A DNA stretch of 64,000 nucleotides from Arcuatula senhousia (GCA_963971305.1 CAXARO010000171.1:1-64000), one strand, 5' to 3'; shown: positions 22,541-35,802, numbered from the stretch's first letter. A program made the numbers and translations. Notes: generated by a model from the letters alone, not told the origin.

Positions 22541-24245
22541 TTCTTCGCAGAAAAAACAATATCAATACGACCAGTACAAACATAAGCTCTGACCGTTATG
22601 ATAAGTTTGGACATTATTTTACATTCAGATAGTTTTAAAGGCATTTCGGGCGAAGAGTCAGCACGTTAATAACAAAAACATTCTAAAATCTAGTTACAGT
22701 GACAGTGCATTTTCTTTCTTCTTATTGGCAAGTTGAATTTGAATGAATATAAACGATAAATGTTCAATTGAACAAGAGAGAACCTGAAATAAAGACAAAT
22801 AGAAAGAACGAGTCTTAGGGGAGCTTTTAAGAGAAAACTTACAACTTTCACTGTTACTGCCAATATCTATCAAGTACGGTACCGGAATCTCGGTTATATC
22901 GGTACCGGTATTAAAATACAACAAAGTTCATGACAACTAATTTTGCTACGCTTGACGCGCGTTTCACGACGCGCGTTACTTACTAAAATCCGTCAGTTAA
23001 ATCTGGAATACAATTAGGCCAGCATCCGAAGGTTTAACCATGCAAAGCTACAAGGGCTAAGTACATTAAATCTACAAATGTAATACCGCTTTACAGGCGG
23101 AAGGTATGTAGCACTTGATGTTTAGTTCGGTCCACCCGTCAAAACACTCTCTTTTTTGTTATCAGTAAATCATAGACATCATTTGCTTAAAAATCCGTAC
23201 GTACTATTCCATAATGATTTTGCTGACCGCTAAAAAACACGGGGAATTTCGGGCTATTGTTAGGTATGGAAATATGATTGTACAGTCCGAATCAATTTAC
23301 TTATGCATGATTTGAATACAAGAAAAGAAAAATATAAGTAAATAGTAGACTACTATCTAATTCTAAACTGTTGTCTGCCATTTTCTCCTACTGTCATTTT
23401 CTTTGTTAAATCATACAACGTTAATTTTTATCTGACTATCGTCAGATTTCAAATTGTTAATGGTCGGCAATAAGATATATGCATTTCTTAGACCAGCGAC
23501 TTCTCTATCAAAAACACAAAACAAAGTTAAAAAACATAAATTTTCGATATTCGACATTTACAAGAACCAATGCAAATGGGATTAAATTTTTATAAAAATA
23601 AAGTCAACAAATAATTTTTCGTTATTTTATAAAATTTTGTTTCGTTTCGTTAAATTTCGTTTCGTTATTTTTCGTTTCGTTTAGTTATATTTCGTTTCGT
23701 TTCGTTGTAATTCGTTTCGTTTCGTTGCGTTTCGATTGCGTTTCTCAGTTTAAAGGTACCCACCATTTTGTAGTTATTTGCAAAAAAAAAAAAACCAGCA
23801 ATTTACCCCTATGTTCTATTTTTAGCCACAGCGGTCATGTTTTTGCCGAATCAAGAATCCCCACATCAGGTCTAAGCACATTTACATTGAAGAAAGCTGT
23901 GAAAATAGTCAATTTTCATGTTCTAAGGGAAATAACTCCTATAAGAACTGATCTCAAGACTTTGATTCCAAACATAATTTGTAGATCTTGATGTGTTCAA
24001 CCATATTCAATGTAAAAAAAAATCTAGTATAATTTTCAAAATATAGGGCTAAATAAGTGTAAAATTTTGAAAAAAAAATCCATGAAAAGGACAATAACTT
24101 CTACATCAGTTGTTGGATCTTCTTTTTCAGGGCAGGTAGATCTTGAGGTGCTGAACACTTACTCTATGGCAGAATTCGATATAGATCTCTAACCGTTTTT
24201 GAGTTATTTGCAAAAATTGCAATTTAATCCTATCTTATATGTTTA

Positions 24246-25212
24246 AGTCGTTCATGCATGACTGCGGGGTTATACACGTAAAATAGTCCCTGGATGTTGT
24301 AATAGTAGTCTTTATGTACCTGCATACCAAAGGACATGGTACGGTAAGAGCCATATTTGGCCCCCTATTTTATGAAAAAATAAATCTTGCGAAAATTATT
24401 AAAATGCACTTTATATATGGAATAAAATGGTTCAAATTTATGAGTATGCTTTCAATTTCCAATAATCTTTTCGGTTTTCAATTTTATAGAGACCTAAAAC
24501 AGAGTAAAATCAGCAAAATAGAGAAAAATGCTGAGTTTTAGAGCTTACATTGTTATTTTCAAAGGCCTCCGCCTACGTGACCCATAGATTTCTTAACGGA
24601 TTAAGACTTTAATTGAAGTCAGTTTAAAAGTTAATTTACAAAATGTCTGGGTCAAGAAGGCGGAGGCATCCAAAAATTGAAAAAATGAAGCAAAATTCGT
24701 CAATTTTCGGCAAATTTGACAGAAATCTTTCATATTTGTTTTGTTTTGACATCATATTTTTCACCAATGTTAGATGCTACGCTTAAAAAATTATTGAAAC
24801 AAGTTTGTTCATTTACTTGAACTTCTATATAGCATAAGAAATCTTTTCCATATCAATTTTGTAATTTTGAATTATAGAGGGGGCCAAATATGGGCCTTAG
24901 TGTACCTTGTCCTTTCACTGACCTATGATGAGTAGTTCTTAAAATAACCATGTGGGCAAAAAGCCTTACATGTGCATAATTGACCTAAAATGTGTAAGTT
25001 GTTCATGCATGACTGCTTGGGTATACATGTAAAGTCGTCCCTGGATGTTGTATTAGTAGTCATTATGTACATGCATACCACATTTCATTGACTGATGATG
25101 AGTAGTTCAGGAAGTAACCATGTGGGCAAAAACCTTCACAACTGTTGACGCCGCTGTCGGAAAAGCCATCCCTATGTCTTGCCTTTTGTGATTTTCGTCG
25201 CAGGCGAGACAA
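24246..25212 (+). mobile_element. R4-family repeat, 3' part, with a MITE inside
   Basis: Two partial modules (GTTCATGCATGACTG at 24251 and 25009) precede GACGCCGCTGTCGG and the R4 3' hairpin (ATGTCTTGCC...GGCGAGACAAAAA, 25170-25215). The 5' end is not recognisable. A 587-bp inverted-repeat element at 24329-24915 interrupts it. Confidence 0.6.
24329..24915. mobile_element. 587-bp TIR element (MITE-like)
   Basis: The left end AAAGGACATGGTACGGTAAG then CCATATTTGGCCCCCT is the imperfect inverse of the right end AGGGGGCCAAATATGG...GTACCTTGTCCTTT. It splits an R4 module. Coding frames inside are short. The target duplication is unclear. Confidence 0.65.
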
Positions 25213-25455
25213 AAACTATGTACCTTATAATAAAGTAGCCATGGTACATTTGTATAAACATTTTTATTGTATCAAATCTGTTAAAGTTGTCTTAAAAAAT
25301 TTAGGGAAACAAATAAGGATTTGCCATAACATGCATAAGCAGAACAAAAAGATATAATTATCAAAGATCTAACACAAAAAATAAATAAATAAAAAGTTTC
25401 GTTGATCGCAGCATGATACGACTTGAAACATGTTGAGCCCTGTACGTTTTAGGCC

Positions 25456-27010
25456 CAACAAGAAATCTGTGAGCCAATACTCACTAGTGATACCCCCACT
25501 TTCACAACTATGACAGTAAGTATTTTGTCATTAGCGGGGTGCAGCATGACCCCCTTTAACCCCTCTATGGTACCAAATTATGTGTCTTACCATAAGAAGT
25601 AAGAATATATATGATTATAGGGTGGGGATCTCAATAGTTGCTTAGTGGTTTTCGGGATATTAAGTATTTTGTCATTTGAGGGGGGGATCCCCTCAAACCC
25701 CTCTATGGTACCAAATGATCTGTCTTACTATAAAGACTAAGAATATATATGGTTATAGGGTGGAGATCTCAATGGTTTTCAAGATATTAAGTATTTTGTC
25801 ATTTAAGGGGGGTGGGACATGACCCCCCTCAAACCCCTCTATGGTACCTAATGATCCGTCTTACCATAAGGACTAAGAATATATACAGTTATAGGGTGGG
25901 GTTCTCGATGGTTTTCAAGATATTAAGTATTTTGTCATTAGAGGGGGGTGGGTCATGACCCCCTCAAACCCCTCTATGGTACCAAATGATTTGTCTTACC
26001 ATAAGGACTAAGATAGGGTGGAGATCTCAATGGTTTTGAAGATATTAAGTATTTTGTCATTTGAGGGGGTTGGGCATGACCCCCTAAAACCACTCTCAGG
26101 TACCAAATGATTTGTCTTTACATAAGGACTAAGAATATATATGGTTATAGGGTGGGGATCTCAATGGTTTTTGAGATATTAAAAAAATTCAATTTTTGAA
26201 ATATTTGGAGGGGCATGGCATGGCCCATGGGGACCCAATACATTTAAAAAATGCTTAGGACCCACAACTCATAGGGTTCTATAACTACGGAACCTATTTT
26301 GTCATTTGAGGGGGGTGGGGCATGACCCCCTGAAACCCCTCTATGGTACCAAATGATCCGTCTTACTATAAGGACTAAGAATATATATGGTTATAGGCAG
26401 TGTTCTCCCTAGGTCCATATAGCACTGTGGTACCACTGTGCTATATTTTTTTCCCACAGTGCTATCTTGTAAAGAGTTATAATAGAATGTGTTAGGACCA
26501 CAGTGCTATAATTTTCAGAAAACCATGATTTTACTGATTACCACAATGCTATTAAAAATTTCTGGGGAGAACACTGTATAGGGTGGGGATATCAATGGTT
26601 TTGAAGATATTAAGTATTTTGTCATTTGAGGGGGGTGGGGCATGACCCACTAAAACCACTCTCAGGACCCAATACATTTAAAAAATGCTTAGGGTTCTAT
26701 CATTGTGCAAAATTTGAACAAAATCTGTCAAGTATAACATGCATAAAGTACAAAAAGCGGGATGGAAAAATCAATTTTTAAGATATTTGGAGGGCGTGGC
26801 ACGGCCCCTGGGGGTCCCCTACATTTAAAAAATGCTTAGGACCCACAACTCATAGGGTTCTATCATTGTGCAAAATTTGAACAAAATCCGTCTAGTATAA
26901 CATGTATAAAATACAAAAGTACAAAAAGCGGGTTGGAAAGTGAGACGGAAGGACGGAACCTCTGACACAGGTAAAACAGTATACCCCCCTCTTCTTTGAA
27001 GCGGGGGTAT
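25456..27010 (+). mobile_element. R3-family repeat nested in R2
   Basis: Begins ACAAGAAATCTGTGAGCCAA with the tag GATACCCCCACT. It continues as roughly eight modules of 125-150 bp (marker AAGTATTTTGTCATT, CCCCTCTATGGTACC). It ends after GACGGAAGGACGG with TATACCCCCCTCTTCTTTGA and AGCGGGGGTATAAT. The 5' tag recurs inverted in the 3' hairpin. The host R2 word ..GGCCCA/ATATGGATAG.. is cut at the insertion point. Confidence 0.8.
26398..26576. mobile_element. 179-bp MITE with CAGTGTTCTCCC ends
   Basis: The terminal pair CAGTGTTCTCCC / GGGGAGAACACTG is flanked by perfect 6-bp duplications TATAGG (26392-26397 and 26577-26582). It lies inside an R3 module. The CAGTG ends recall hAT elements, but those normally give 8-bp duplications, so the class is open. 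Confidence 0.75.
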
Positions 27011-27679
27011 AATATGGATAGTCAATTGCTCTGGACACATGCAGCCCATGGTGGACTGACAAAAGTTTTTGACACGTCATGCAGTGTTTGGTGGACTTTC
27101 TGTTCACATTTTAAATGTTTTTTTTTTTCAAAAGGAGATGAAATAGCAAAATTTGGCTCAACTAGGACCAAAGTTACTATAAGAACAAATAAATATTTGA
27201 ATTTTGCCCCTTTTGGGCCCCTAATTATGTGACGGGTGAAAAAGGGGGGGGGGGACGCAACAATTTAATCTAAATTTTGGATTTGCAACTTGACAAGAAC
27301 AAAATTGCCAAAAAAATTTTAAAATCGGACCTAAAATAAAAATATTTCCATTTCGGCCCCTTTTGGCCCCTAATTACATAATAAGTGAAAAAAAGGGGGG
27401 GGGGGGTCGAATAACTAGAACTTAAGTTATCATGGAAACCTTAAAAGTTAACAGACAACGACGACGACAGCATCATATCATTTTACGACCACACATTGTT
27501 TGCAATTGTATAAAAACTACTTTGTAACATTTCTAGTGCAACACTATATTACAATAATAAAGTTGTTGTGATAGAAGCCAATCTATCTGAATTGTCTTCC
27601 ATGACATATATACATTGTACATGTAGTGAGACTCTGTCACTCAATCATGAACTAAGTAAAGAATGACTGTGAATAAGAA

Positions 27680-28596
27680 CAAAAGGCTCCCAGGAGCCTG
27701 AATCGCTCACCTGGGCTTGATGTCGACCATTTAAAGACTTTTGTAGAGCTAAATGAGCTGAATGGTTAGCAAGTATTGTATAAAGGGATATGGAGTAAAT
27801 GGACATGAGACCATAACACATATGTAAACTCCAACTGCAATTAATTTTTAGGAGCTGTATGGCCATTTCGGAATTTTATTCCTCATCAGCAGCACTAGAA
27901 CCCAAACTTAAGAAATCCACAATTCAAAACAAGTGTCGAAAATGCATAAAACATAATGAAATCCAAATAATAAGTAACATCTGTTATATCTAATGACAAT
28001 CTACGATAGATCGTAACCACTTTAAGCGGTCACCTGACAACTTTGACCCTAAGGCCTTTGTAGGCCAAAAACCTAAAAAAAAAAATTATTTTAGGGGCCT
28101 TTTGTAGAGCTAAATGAGCTGAACATTTAAGCAAGCAACAGCTAATCTCTATCTGCAATAGTTTCCATTCTGTAGGCCAAAAACATGAAAAAACACTATT
28201 TTTCACCTTTAAAGGGCCGTAACCCCTACAAGGGGTCATCTGACAACTTCGACCAAATGGAGACTTTTGTAGAGCTTTTGATGCTGAAGCAGTAGCGTGG
28301 CATTGGATTTCATCTATCTCTTATACTTTTTGATTAATAAGCCAAAAAACAGTAGTCTGACCCACTTGGTCTATTTTAAGTAACAGCGGCCATGTTTTTT
28401 TATAGATCAAAAATAAAAACACAAGTTTGGTGCAGGACACCCTAAGGATCATTCATACAAAGTTTCATTAAATTCTGTTCAGTTGTTTTAGAGATGAAGA
28501 TTTTTGAAAAATTGTTAACAGACAACATGACGACAGACGACGATGGACGTCAAGTGATGGTAATAGCTAACATGGACCTTTGGTCCAGGTGAGCTA
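27680..28596 (+). mobile_element. R1-family repeat (GTCGACC subtype)
   Basis: Starts CAAAAGGCTCCCAGGAGCCT and the tag GAATCGCTCACCTG, followed by GGCTTGATGTCGACC. It has AAGCAAGCAACAGCT modules, a short ACGACAGACGACG tract and the 3' hairpin TAGCTAACATGGACC-TTT-GGTCCAGGTGAGCTA. Confidence 0.8.
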
Positions 28597-28707
28597 AAAA
28601 TGGCAGTAGCATAAACAGCTATGTTTACTAGAATTGATGCTACATGTAAGATAATGTGTTTTTAGAAAAGTATCGACAAATAATGATAATTTATAACAAA
28701 TAAATAA

Positions 28708-30117
28708 CAAGAGGCTCCCAGGAGCCTGAATCGCTCACCTGACATATGTGCCTGAAGTAAAGGTTATAAGGCAAAATACATTTAACGTTGAAAGGGTCAT
28801 AAGATTAATAAGGGGGTCATCTGACAATATGGTGGATCTAAAGGTGCTGATCCCTTTTGTTCTCTATCAAAATCTAAAAATCTGTCACCCTTTTAGAGTT
28901 ATTTGCAAAAAAATGCAGTTTAACCTAATGTTCTATTTTTAGCCACAGCGGCCATGTTTTACAACCAATCAAAAATATCCACAACAGTTCTATACACCTA
29001 ATAATAACAAACAATAATACCAAGCTTGGTTTCATTTGGACTTAATGCTCAATTTTGACGTTCTAAGGGCAATAACTCCTCAAAGGAAAGGTCCTACAAC
29101 GTTGACCCTGTGACAAATTTTGTAGATCTTGATACGCTTAACAATATGCAATTTAAATTTCTCAAATATCTTGTATTGTTTTCAAGATATTGAGCTAAAC
29201 AGGTGCAAAATTTGCAAAAAATCCACAAAAAGGGCAATAACTCAAACATGGGTTGTTGGATTTTCTTCGAAATTTCAGAGCTGGTAGATCTCGAGGTGCT
29301 GATCACTTTTGTTCCCAATCAAAATTTAAAAATCTGTCACCGTTTTTGAGTTATTTGCAAAAAACTGCCATTTACCCCTATGTTCTATTTTTAGCCACAG
29401 TGGCCATGTTTTACGACCAATCAAAAATCCCCACATCAGTTCTATACACCTAATGCTAATAAACAACTATACTAAGTTTGGTACCATTTGGACTTAAAGT
29501 GTCAGAGGAGTTAACGTTTTCAATGTAATGAGGAAATGTTGTTAAAATGCTAAATTTTGACGTTCTAAGGGCAATAACTCCTAAAAGGAAAGGTCCTACA
29601 ACGTTGACCCTGTTACATATTTTGTAGATCTTGATGTGCTTAACAATATGCAATTTAAATTTCTCAAATATCTAGTATAGTTTTCAAGATATTGAGCTTA
29701 ACATGTGCAAAATTTGCAAAAAATCCACAAAAAGGGCAATAACTCCTACATGGGTCATTGGATTTTCTTCAAAATTTCAGGGTAGGTAGATCTTGAGGTG
29801 CTGATCACTTTTACCCTATGCCAGAATTTTGATATCTGTAGCCGTTTTTGAGTTATTTGCAAAAAACTGCATTTTACCCCTATGTTCTATTTTTAGCCAT
29901 GGCGGCCATGTTTTACGACGAATCAAAAATCCCCACATCAGTTCTAAGCACCGAATGCTAATAAACAACCATACCAAGTTTGGTTGCAATTGGACTTATG
30001 GTGTCAGAGGAGTTAACGTTTTAAAAAGTTTACGGACGACGGACGACGGACGACGGACGGACGACGGACGCCAAGTGATGACAATAGCTCACATGACCCT
30101 TCGGGTCAGGTGAGCTA
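28708..30117 (+). mobile_element. R1-family repeat, complete
   Basis: Starts CAAGAGGCTCCCAGGAGCCT, tag, then ACATATGTGCCTGAAG. It has three modules about 450-505 bp apart (TTATTTGCAAAA at about 28895, 29350 and 29850), a GGACGACGGACGACGG tract (30031-30070) and the hairpin TAGCTCACATGACC-CTTC-GGGTCAGGTGAGCTA. Confidence 0.85.
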
Positions 30118-30509
30118 AAAAGGTAAATTCAAAGAAGCAGGAATCGGCTACCAAACTTAAAATTTCAAACATTTATCTCTGGAAACTAAAAAACATACAT
30201 ACCATATTGATATAAAATAACAATGGCCAAGTACATGAAGTAATGAAATTGAATAAAAATATAAAATAGTTCAAATATATATACAACATATATCATTACA
30301 TGTTAAGCATCTTACATTTTGTATGATGCAACATTAGTACATGTATACATGTATGTATCATTAACATATATTGTATAATACTGTCACATACTTATGTTTT
30401 TTTATACAATGAATACATGTATGCTGTCTTAAAAATAGAAACATGAAGTTTTATCTTTTTCAAAATTTCAGGAGTCCGAGAGGTAGTTCTTTTTATGCTG
30501 ATTACTTTT

Positions 30510-30675
30510 GATCCTTGCAAAACTGTCTGTTTACCAAACATGCCAAATATCAGATATACTTTTCAAGCTATTCATTGTTCACAAAAGTCTTATAAAAAAT
30601 TTATGCCGCCGCTAGCGGAAAGTAATACCTATGTCTCGACTTCCGCGACTATTCGTTGCAGGCGAGACAATGATC
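30510..30675 (+). mobile_element. R4-family repeat, 3' remnant
   Basis: Ends with GCCGCCGCTAGCGG, then the R4 hairpin ATGTCTCGACTTCCGCGACT...GCAGGCGAGACA (30632-30673). The upstream words TCAAGCTATTCATTGTTCAC and AAAGTCTTATAAAAAA match the R4 module at 53155-53200. The 5' part is missing. Confidence 0.65.
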
Positions 30676-31356
30676 CCTTTATATCTTAATAAAAGTTTAT
30701 ACATAAAGGATAGAGAATCATGTCTTCATTATATACATGATATACAAACAGGATTTTTAACATATACATGTATAGTTTGAATTTGCCTATGAACATTTGA
30801 ACATTTTCAATTTGGTTGGTCAAAAAATGGTTTAATTAAAATTATAAACTTATATATGATTGTGCAAGACATACTTCAATCTTTTTAACACTCATGAGTA
30901 TGACATACAATGTAGTTTTCTTCTATAACAAAAGAAATAAAGGAACAATCATCAACTCAGTCATAGTCTAGCCTACGTTTTACAAATTTGTATGATTTCT
31001 GTACACCAGTCATGCCTGCAGTAGACTCTTCCTCCTTATCATCTGCTTTTTCTGATATATTTTGTACATCTGCATCACAAGGTTTCACTGTAGCATCAAA
31101 CATGTAACTCATGTTGAATGAACCATGACTATTGTCCTCTTATAACATGTTTGAATTATTGTTTGCATCACTTTCATGTATACCTTTAAATCTTGGTAGA
31201 CATCTAACAGATTGTTTAAAAGACCCAAATGCATATGGTGATCTAGTATATGTCTGCTCCATCCCTGATGGTGTATGCAGCTTCAAAGGTTCATATGGTG
31301 GCAATGACATGGAAGTTGATGGCGAAGCCATAAAATGTCTTGTTTGTGGGGATAAA

Positions 31357-32911
31357 CAAGAGGCTCCCAAGAGCCTGAATCGCTCACCTGAACTACACAG
31401 ATACATATATTTGTAGATATTATTGTGCTTAACCATATGCGATTTAAATTTATGAAATATCTTGGTTAGTTTTCAAGATATTGGGCTTAATAAGTGCAAA
31501 TTTGGCAAAAATTAGGAAAAAGAACAATAACTCCCACGTCAGCAGTCAGATCTTTTCCAAAATTTCAGGACAGGTAGATCTTAATATGCTGATCACTTTT
31601 GATTCTTGCACAATTTTGATATCTGAAACCAGTTTTGAGTTATTAGCAAAAAAATGAAATTTGCCCCTATGTTCTATTTTTAGCCATGGTGGCCATCTTT
31701 TTTACGAATCAAAAATCTGAACGATACAGTTGTAGCATATAAGCTATCAAACAGTGTGCCATGTTAAGATGCAGTTGGTCTTACTGTTTCAGACAAGTCA
31801 GGGGAAAAGTAATGAACAATGGTAAATATTGACGCTTTAAGGGCCATAACTCCTAAAAGAAATGGTTCTACAGCTTTGACCTAATTACATGAATTGTAGA
31901 TCTTGATGTGCTTAATCATATGCAATTTGAATTTTTGAAATATCTTGTATAGTTTTCAAGATATAGGGCTAAATAAGTGAAAAATTTTGAAAAAAAACAG
32001 AAAAAGGGCAATAACTCCTATGTCTTTTGTTGGATCTTCTTGAAAATTTCAGAGCAGGTAGATCTTGAGATGCTTATCACTTTTGTCTCCCATCAGAATT
32101 TTGATATCTGTTACCGTTTTTGAGCTATTTGCAAAAAACTGTAATTTGACCCCTATGTTCTATTTTAAGCCTTGGAGGCCATATTTTTTGACAAATCAAA
32201 AATCCGAACGATAGAACTTGAGCATTAATGCTATTAAACAACTGTGCCAAGTTTGGTTGAAGTTGGATGTATGGTGTCAGACAAGTTAATCTTTGAAATT
32301 CAGGGTAAAAGTAATGAAAAATGGTAAAATTTGACGCTTTAAGGGCCATAACTCCTAAAAGAAATGGTTCTACAGCTTTGACCTAATTACATGAAATGTA
32401 GATCTTGATGTGCTTAATCATATGCAATTTGAATTTTTAAAATATCTTGTATAGTTTTCAAGATATAGGGCTAAATAAGTGCAAAATTTTGAAAAAATCC
32501 AGAAAAAGGGCAATAACTCCTACATCGGTTGTTGGATCTTCTTGAAAATTTCTGGGCAGGTAGATCTTGAGGTGCTGATCACTTTTGTCTCCCATCAGAA
32601 TTTTGATATCTGTTACCGTTTTTGAGTTATTTGCAAAAAACTGCAATTTACCCCTATGTTCTATTTTTAGCCATGGCGGCCATGTTTTTCAACGAATCAA
32701 AAATCCCCACGCTAGTTTTATACTACCTATGCTAAATAACAACTGTGCCAAATTTAAAAGCCATTGGACTTATGGTGTTAGAGGAGTTAACGTTTGAAAA
32801 ATGTTAACGACGACGGACGACGGACGACGGACGACTGACGACGGACGACGGACGACGACGGACGCCAAGTGATGGCAATAGCTCACATGGACCTTTGGTC
32901 CAGGTGAGCTA
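31357..32911 (+). mobile_element. R1-family repeat inside the RPA1-like coding tail
   Basis: Starts CAAGAGGCTCCCAAGAGCCT and the tag, then AACTACACAG. It carries R1 modules, a long GACGACGGAC tract (32806-32860) and the hairpin TAGCTCACATGGACC-TTT-GGTCCAGGTGAGCTA. The flanks read GGGGATAAA at left and AAAACAGGAC at right. Removing the element and one AAA/AAAC copy leaves the RPA-like frame in phase, so it inserted into coding DNA at an A-run. Confidence 0.85.
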
Positions 32912-33727
32912 AAAACAGGACATGTCTGTTATTGTCGATGGTGATTCCAGTTTGAGTGGTTGATATGGCAGAGATTCTACAGATGGTGTTTCTGATAATG
33001 TGAATTCAGATATGTTTCCCTTCTCTGGCGTCTTTTCTGGTAACTGGTATGGACGGAATAAGTTCTGATTTTTCTTTTCAATAGGTGCTTCTTGGACAGT
33101 ACTACAATTTGCCTTTTCTGAACATGTTGTGGTCTCTAGAAATGATTCCACTAAATATTCATTCATTTCCCCTTTTTTGGAGAAGCAACAAATGTGTATG
33201 TGGAAGACATAATCTCCTGTATCATGTTTTCAATGTCTTTTTCATCTTTCATTGAAAGTTTTTTGGCAGTAGTTTTTATGAAATTTTCTGCCATCTCATT
33301 GAACAGTATCAACTTTTTTGAGTTCTTCTCTTCTTTTGTAATGGTTAGAATTAGCCGAATTCCTGTTGCAGTAACCAAATATTCTGTTTCACACTCGTTG
33401 CATTTATATACATTGCTCTGTTGAAGAAAAATCACCCGGCGCCTACAGGATTGCCTTGGACATCTGTCATAGATGCAGTCCTTTAGATTACAGCTCTGTA
33501 CACTACATGTTGACTTTTGTCTACCCTCATCTTTGTTCAAGCTTTCAGCAGTTTTTTCAACTGGCATATCCTTAGGAGGGTATAAGTCAACACTTGATGT
33601 TGATGAATCATTCGATGGCAAATAGTTTTGGCAGTTGATATTTGTAGGGTTCACAGTTCTTTCCCCTTTATTACCTTGTAGCAATCTCACACTTCCGTAT
33701 ATTTTCATTTCTGTGCCTTCCAAAATA

Positions 33728-35220
33728 AAAAGCTTCGCCGAGCGCAGCATGATATGACCGCAACATGTTGAACCCTGTACGTTTTAGGCCTAATATGGAT
33801 AGTCTATTGTTCTGGACACATGCAGCCCATGGTGGACTGACAAAGGTTTTTGACACATGCTTCTCTGATGGACTTTCAACCCAGGGGCTAAAAATATAAA
33901 TTTTGAATGTTGTATTCTACTCTTTAAAAGAATAATGTTTGGGGAAAAAATAAAAAATCGAACCAGAATTTTTTTTGAATTATGATTACAGCCCAAAAAA
34001 TTTATTCTTAAATTTAGAATCGCTACCTGACAAGAATAAATTTGCAAAAAAAAATTTCAAAATCGGACCACAAATAAAAAAGCCCCATTTAGCCCCTAAT
34101 TACGTAATAGGGGGAAAAAGGGGGGGTCGCAAAAATTAATTCCTAATTTTGTATTCCCTATTTGACAAGAACAAACATGCAAAAATTTTTTTCAAAATCG
34201 GACCAGAAATAAAAAAGTTTCAATTTCGGCCCCATTTGGCTCATAATTACGTAATAAGGGGAAAAAGGGGGGGGTCGCAAAAATTAATTCTTAATTTTGT
34301 ATCCGCTATTTGACAAGAACAAACATGCAAAAAAAATTTTCAAAATCGGACCAGAAATAAAAAAGTTTCAATTTCGGCCCCTTTTGGCCCCTTATTACGT
34401 AACAGGTGAAAAAGTGGTGGGGGTCGCAAAAATAAATTCTCAAATTTGGATTCGCTTCTTGACAAAAATAAACTTGCAAAAAAAAATTTCAAAATCGGAC
34501 CACAAATAAAAGTTTCGATTTTGGCCCTGTTTGGCACCTAATTACGTAATAGGGGGAAAAAGGGGGGGCGCAAAAATTAATTCTTAATTTTGTATCCGCT
34601 ATTTGACAAGAACAAACATGTAAAAAAAAAATTCAAAATCGGACCACAAATAAAAAAGTTTTTATTTTGGCCTCGTTTGGCCCCTAATTACACAACGGAG
34701 CGGAGAAAAAGGGGGGCGCAAAAATTCATCAGGTTCATTCATTTATTGTAAGAAACATTCTTGACAAATTTCACAGCAATAGGCCAACTAGGACCAAAGT
34801 TATGGTGGAAACAAGTAAAATATTTGAATTTTTTCCCCCTTTTGGGCCCCTTATTTCGAAACAAAATAAGGGGGGACCCCCAAAATCAATCCCATTCATC
34901 CTTGTATGGTAAGGAACATCACTGTCAAATTTCATAGCAATTGGATAACTAGAACTAAAGTTATTGTGGAAACAAACAAAAAAGTAGTATTTTTGGCCCT
35001 TTTTTGGCCCCTTATTTCTAAACGAAAAATGGGGGGACCCCCAAAATCAATCCCATGCATCCTTTTATGGTAAGGAACATCATTGTAAAGTTTCATAGCA
35101 ATCGGATAACTGGAACTAAAGTTATTGTGGAAACACTAAAAAGTTAACAGACAACGACGACGACGACGACGACAGCATCATACCATAATACGTCCGCAAA
35201 TTTTTTGCGGTTGTATAAAA
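33728..35220 (+). mobile_element. R2-family repeat inside the RPA1-like coding region
   Basis: 5' stem-loop AAAAGCTTCGCCGAGCGCAG, then ATGATATGACCGCAAC and ATATGGATAGTCTATTG. About five modules of 125-158 bp (GACAAGAACAAACATGC, AAAATCGGACCA, GGCCCCTTTTGGCCCC) are followed by longer modules (CAAAATCAATCCCAT). The end is (CGA)n and ACGTCCGCAAATTTTTTGCGG-type hairpin plus TATAAAAA. ATAAAAAG occurs at both junctions, and collapsing to one copy keeps the RPA-like frame open. The ATAAAAA part is also seen at other R2 ends, so a true 8-bp duplication is not proven. Confidence 0.85.
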
Positions 35221-35802
35221 AGGACATCATTTATGCTAAAATTACATTTTCGAGTCTCTTGGCCAAGCAAAGAATATATAATACTACCAGTGTTGTCTTG
35301 TATTCTGGCTCTTATCACTGGTGTACCACTGCTTGGTAATTTATCTATGTTGGGAAGTTGAATAACTTTTCCAATTACATTTATTTTAACATTTTCTTCA
35401 GCATTTTTCAATGAGGAAATGGATGTGATTACTAATGGTGGTTTTAAAGGATCACAATTTACTTCCTTGATTTCTGTTTTGCCATCTAAAACTTTTTGGA
35501 AACTGTGATTTGATTTACAATAACTTCCTTTAGCCTTTTGGACTTTTTTTAACAATGGTGAATTCATAAGTTTTGTCTTTTTTTAAAATCAAATCAAATT
35601 TCTTTGTCCCATCTGACCAGCAAATAAAATCTATAGAAGCTGAATTATCTGATAATATTCCAGCTATTTTATTGCCTGATGATTTATCACTGGACCACTT
35701 GGTAGCTAGTGATCGAGTTTTAACTGTTGCCACTAAATTAGTTATTTCTTCACTTTTGATATCTTAAATCTCTAAAGGATTCATTGTCGTCATCTGTAAA
35801 TA

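Larger units (their letters stand above)
19397..23761. mobile_element. 4.4-kb TIR element with 9-bp duplication (Mutator-like)
   Basis: The ends are inverted copies of GGGTACCTTTAAACTGAGAA followed by a CGAAACGAAAC-type minisatellite (19421-19480 and 23640-23735). Perfect 9-bp duplications ACCATTTTG lie at 19388-19396 and 23762-23770. A 9-bp duplication with long inverted ends fits Mutator-like elements. No transposase frame is present; the interior holds an R1 copy within the left inverted repeat, an R5 copy and a retroelement tail. Nonautonomous. Confidence 0.8.
19185..24245 (+). mobile_element. Old R1 repeat body split by a 4.4-kb insertion
   Basis: Flanks 19185-19396 and 23771-24245 are both R1 interior modules (ATATGCAATTTAAAT, TTTGAGTTATTTGCAAAA, CCCCTATGTTCTATTTTTAG). 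They join in order when the element at 19397-23761 plus one duplication is removed. The R1 5' stem-loop and 3' hairpin were not found, so the copy is old and degraded. Confidence 0.65.
25391..27516 (+). mobile_element. R2-family repeat hosting an R3 copy
   Basis: 5' end AAAAAGTTTCGTTGATCGCA with ATGATACGAC; then ATATGGATAGTCAATTGCTC resumes at 27011 after an R3 insertion. The interior has AAAATCGGACC words. The 3' end has CGACGACGACAGCATCAT and a weak hairpin ATTTTACGACC...ATTGTATAAAAA (27479-27516). Confidence 0.75.

Noticed and set aside
28708..30117. Conserved 60-95-codon frames recurring in every R1 copy (for example those ending in DDGR)
   Set aside because: They occur in several phases and both strands of the R1 module, have frequent stops between copies and follow the DNA repeat rather than a protein.
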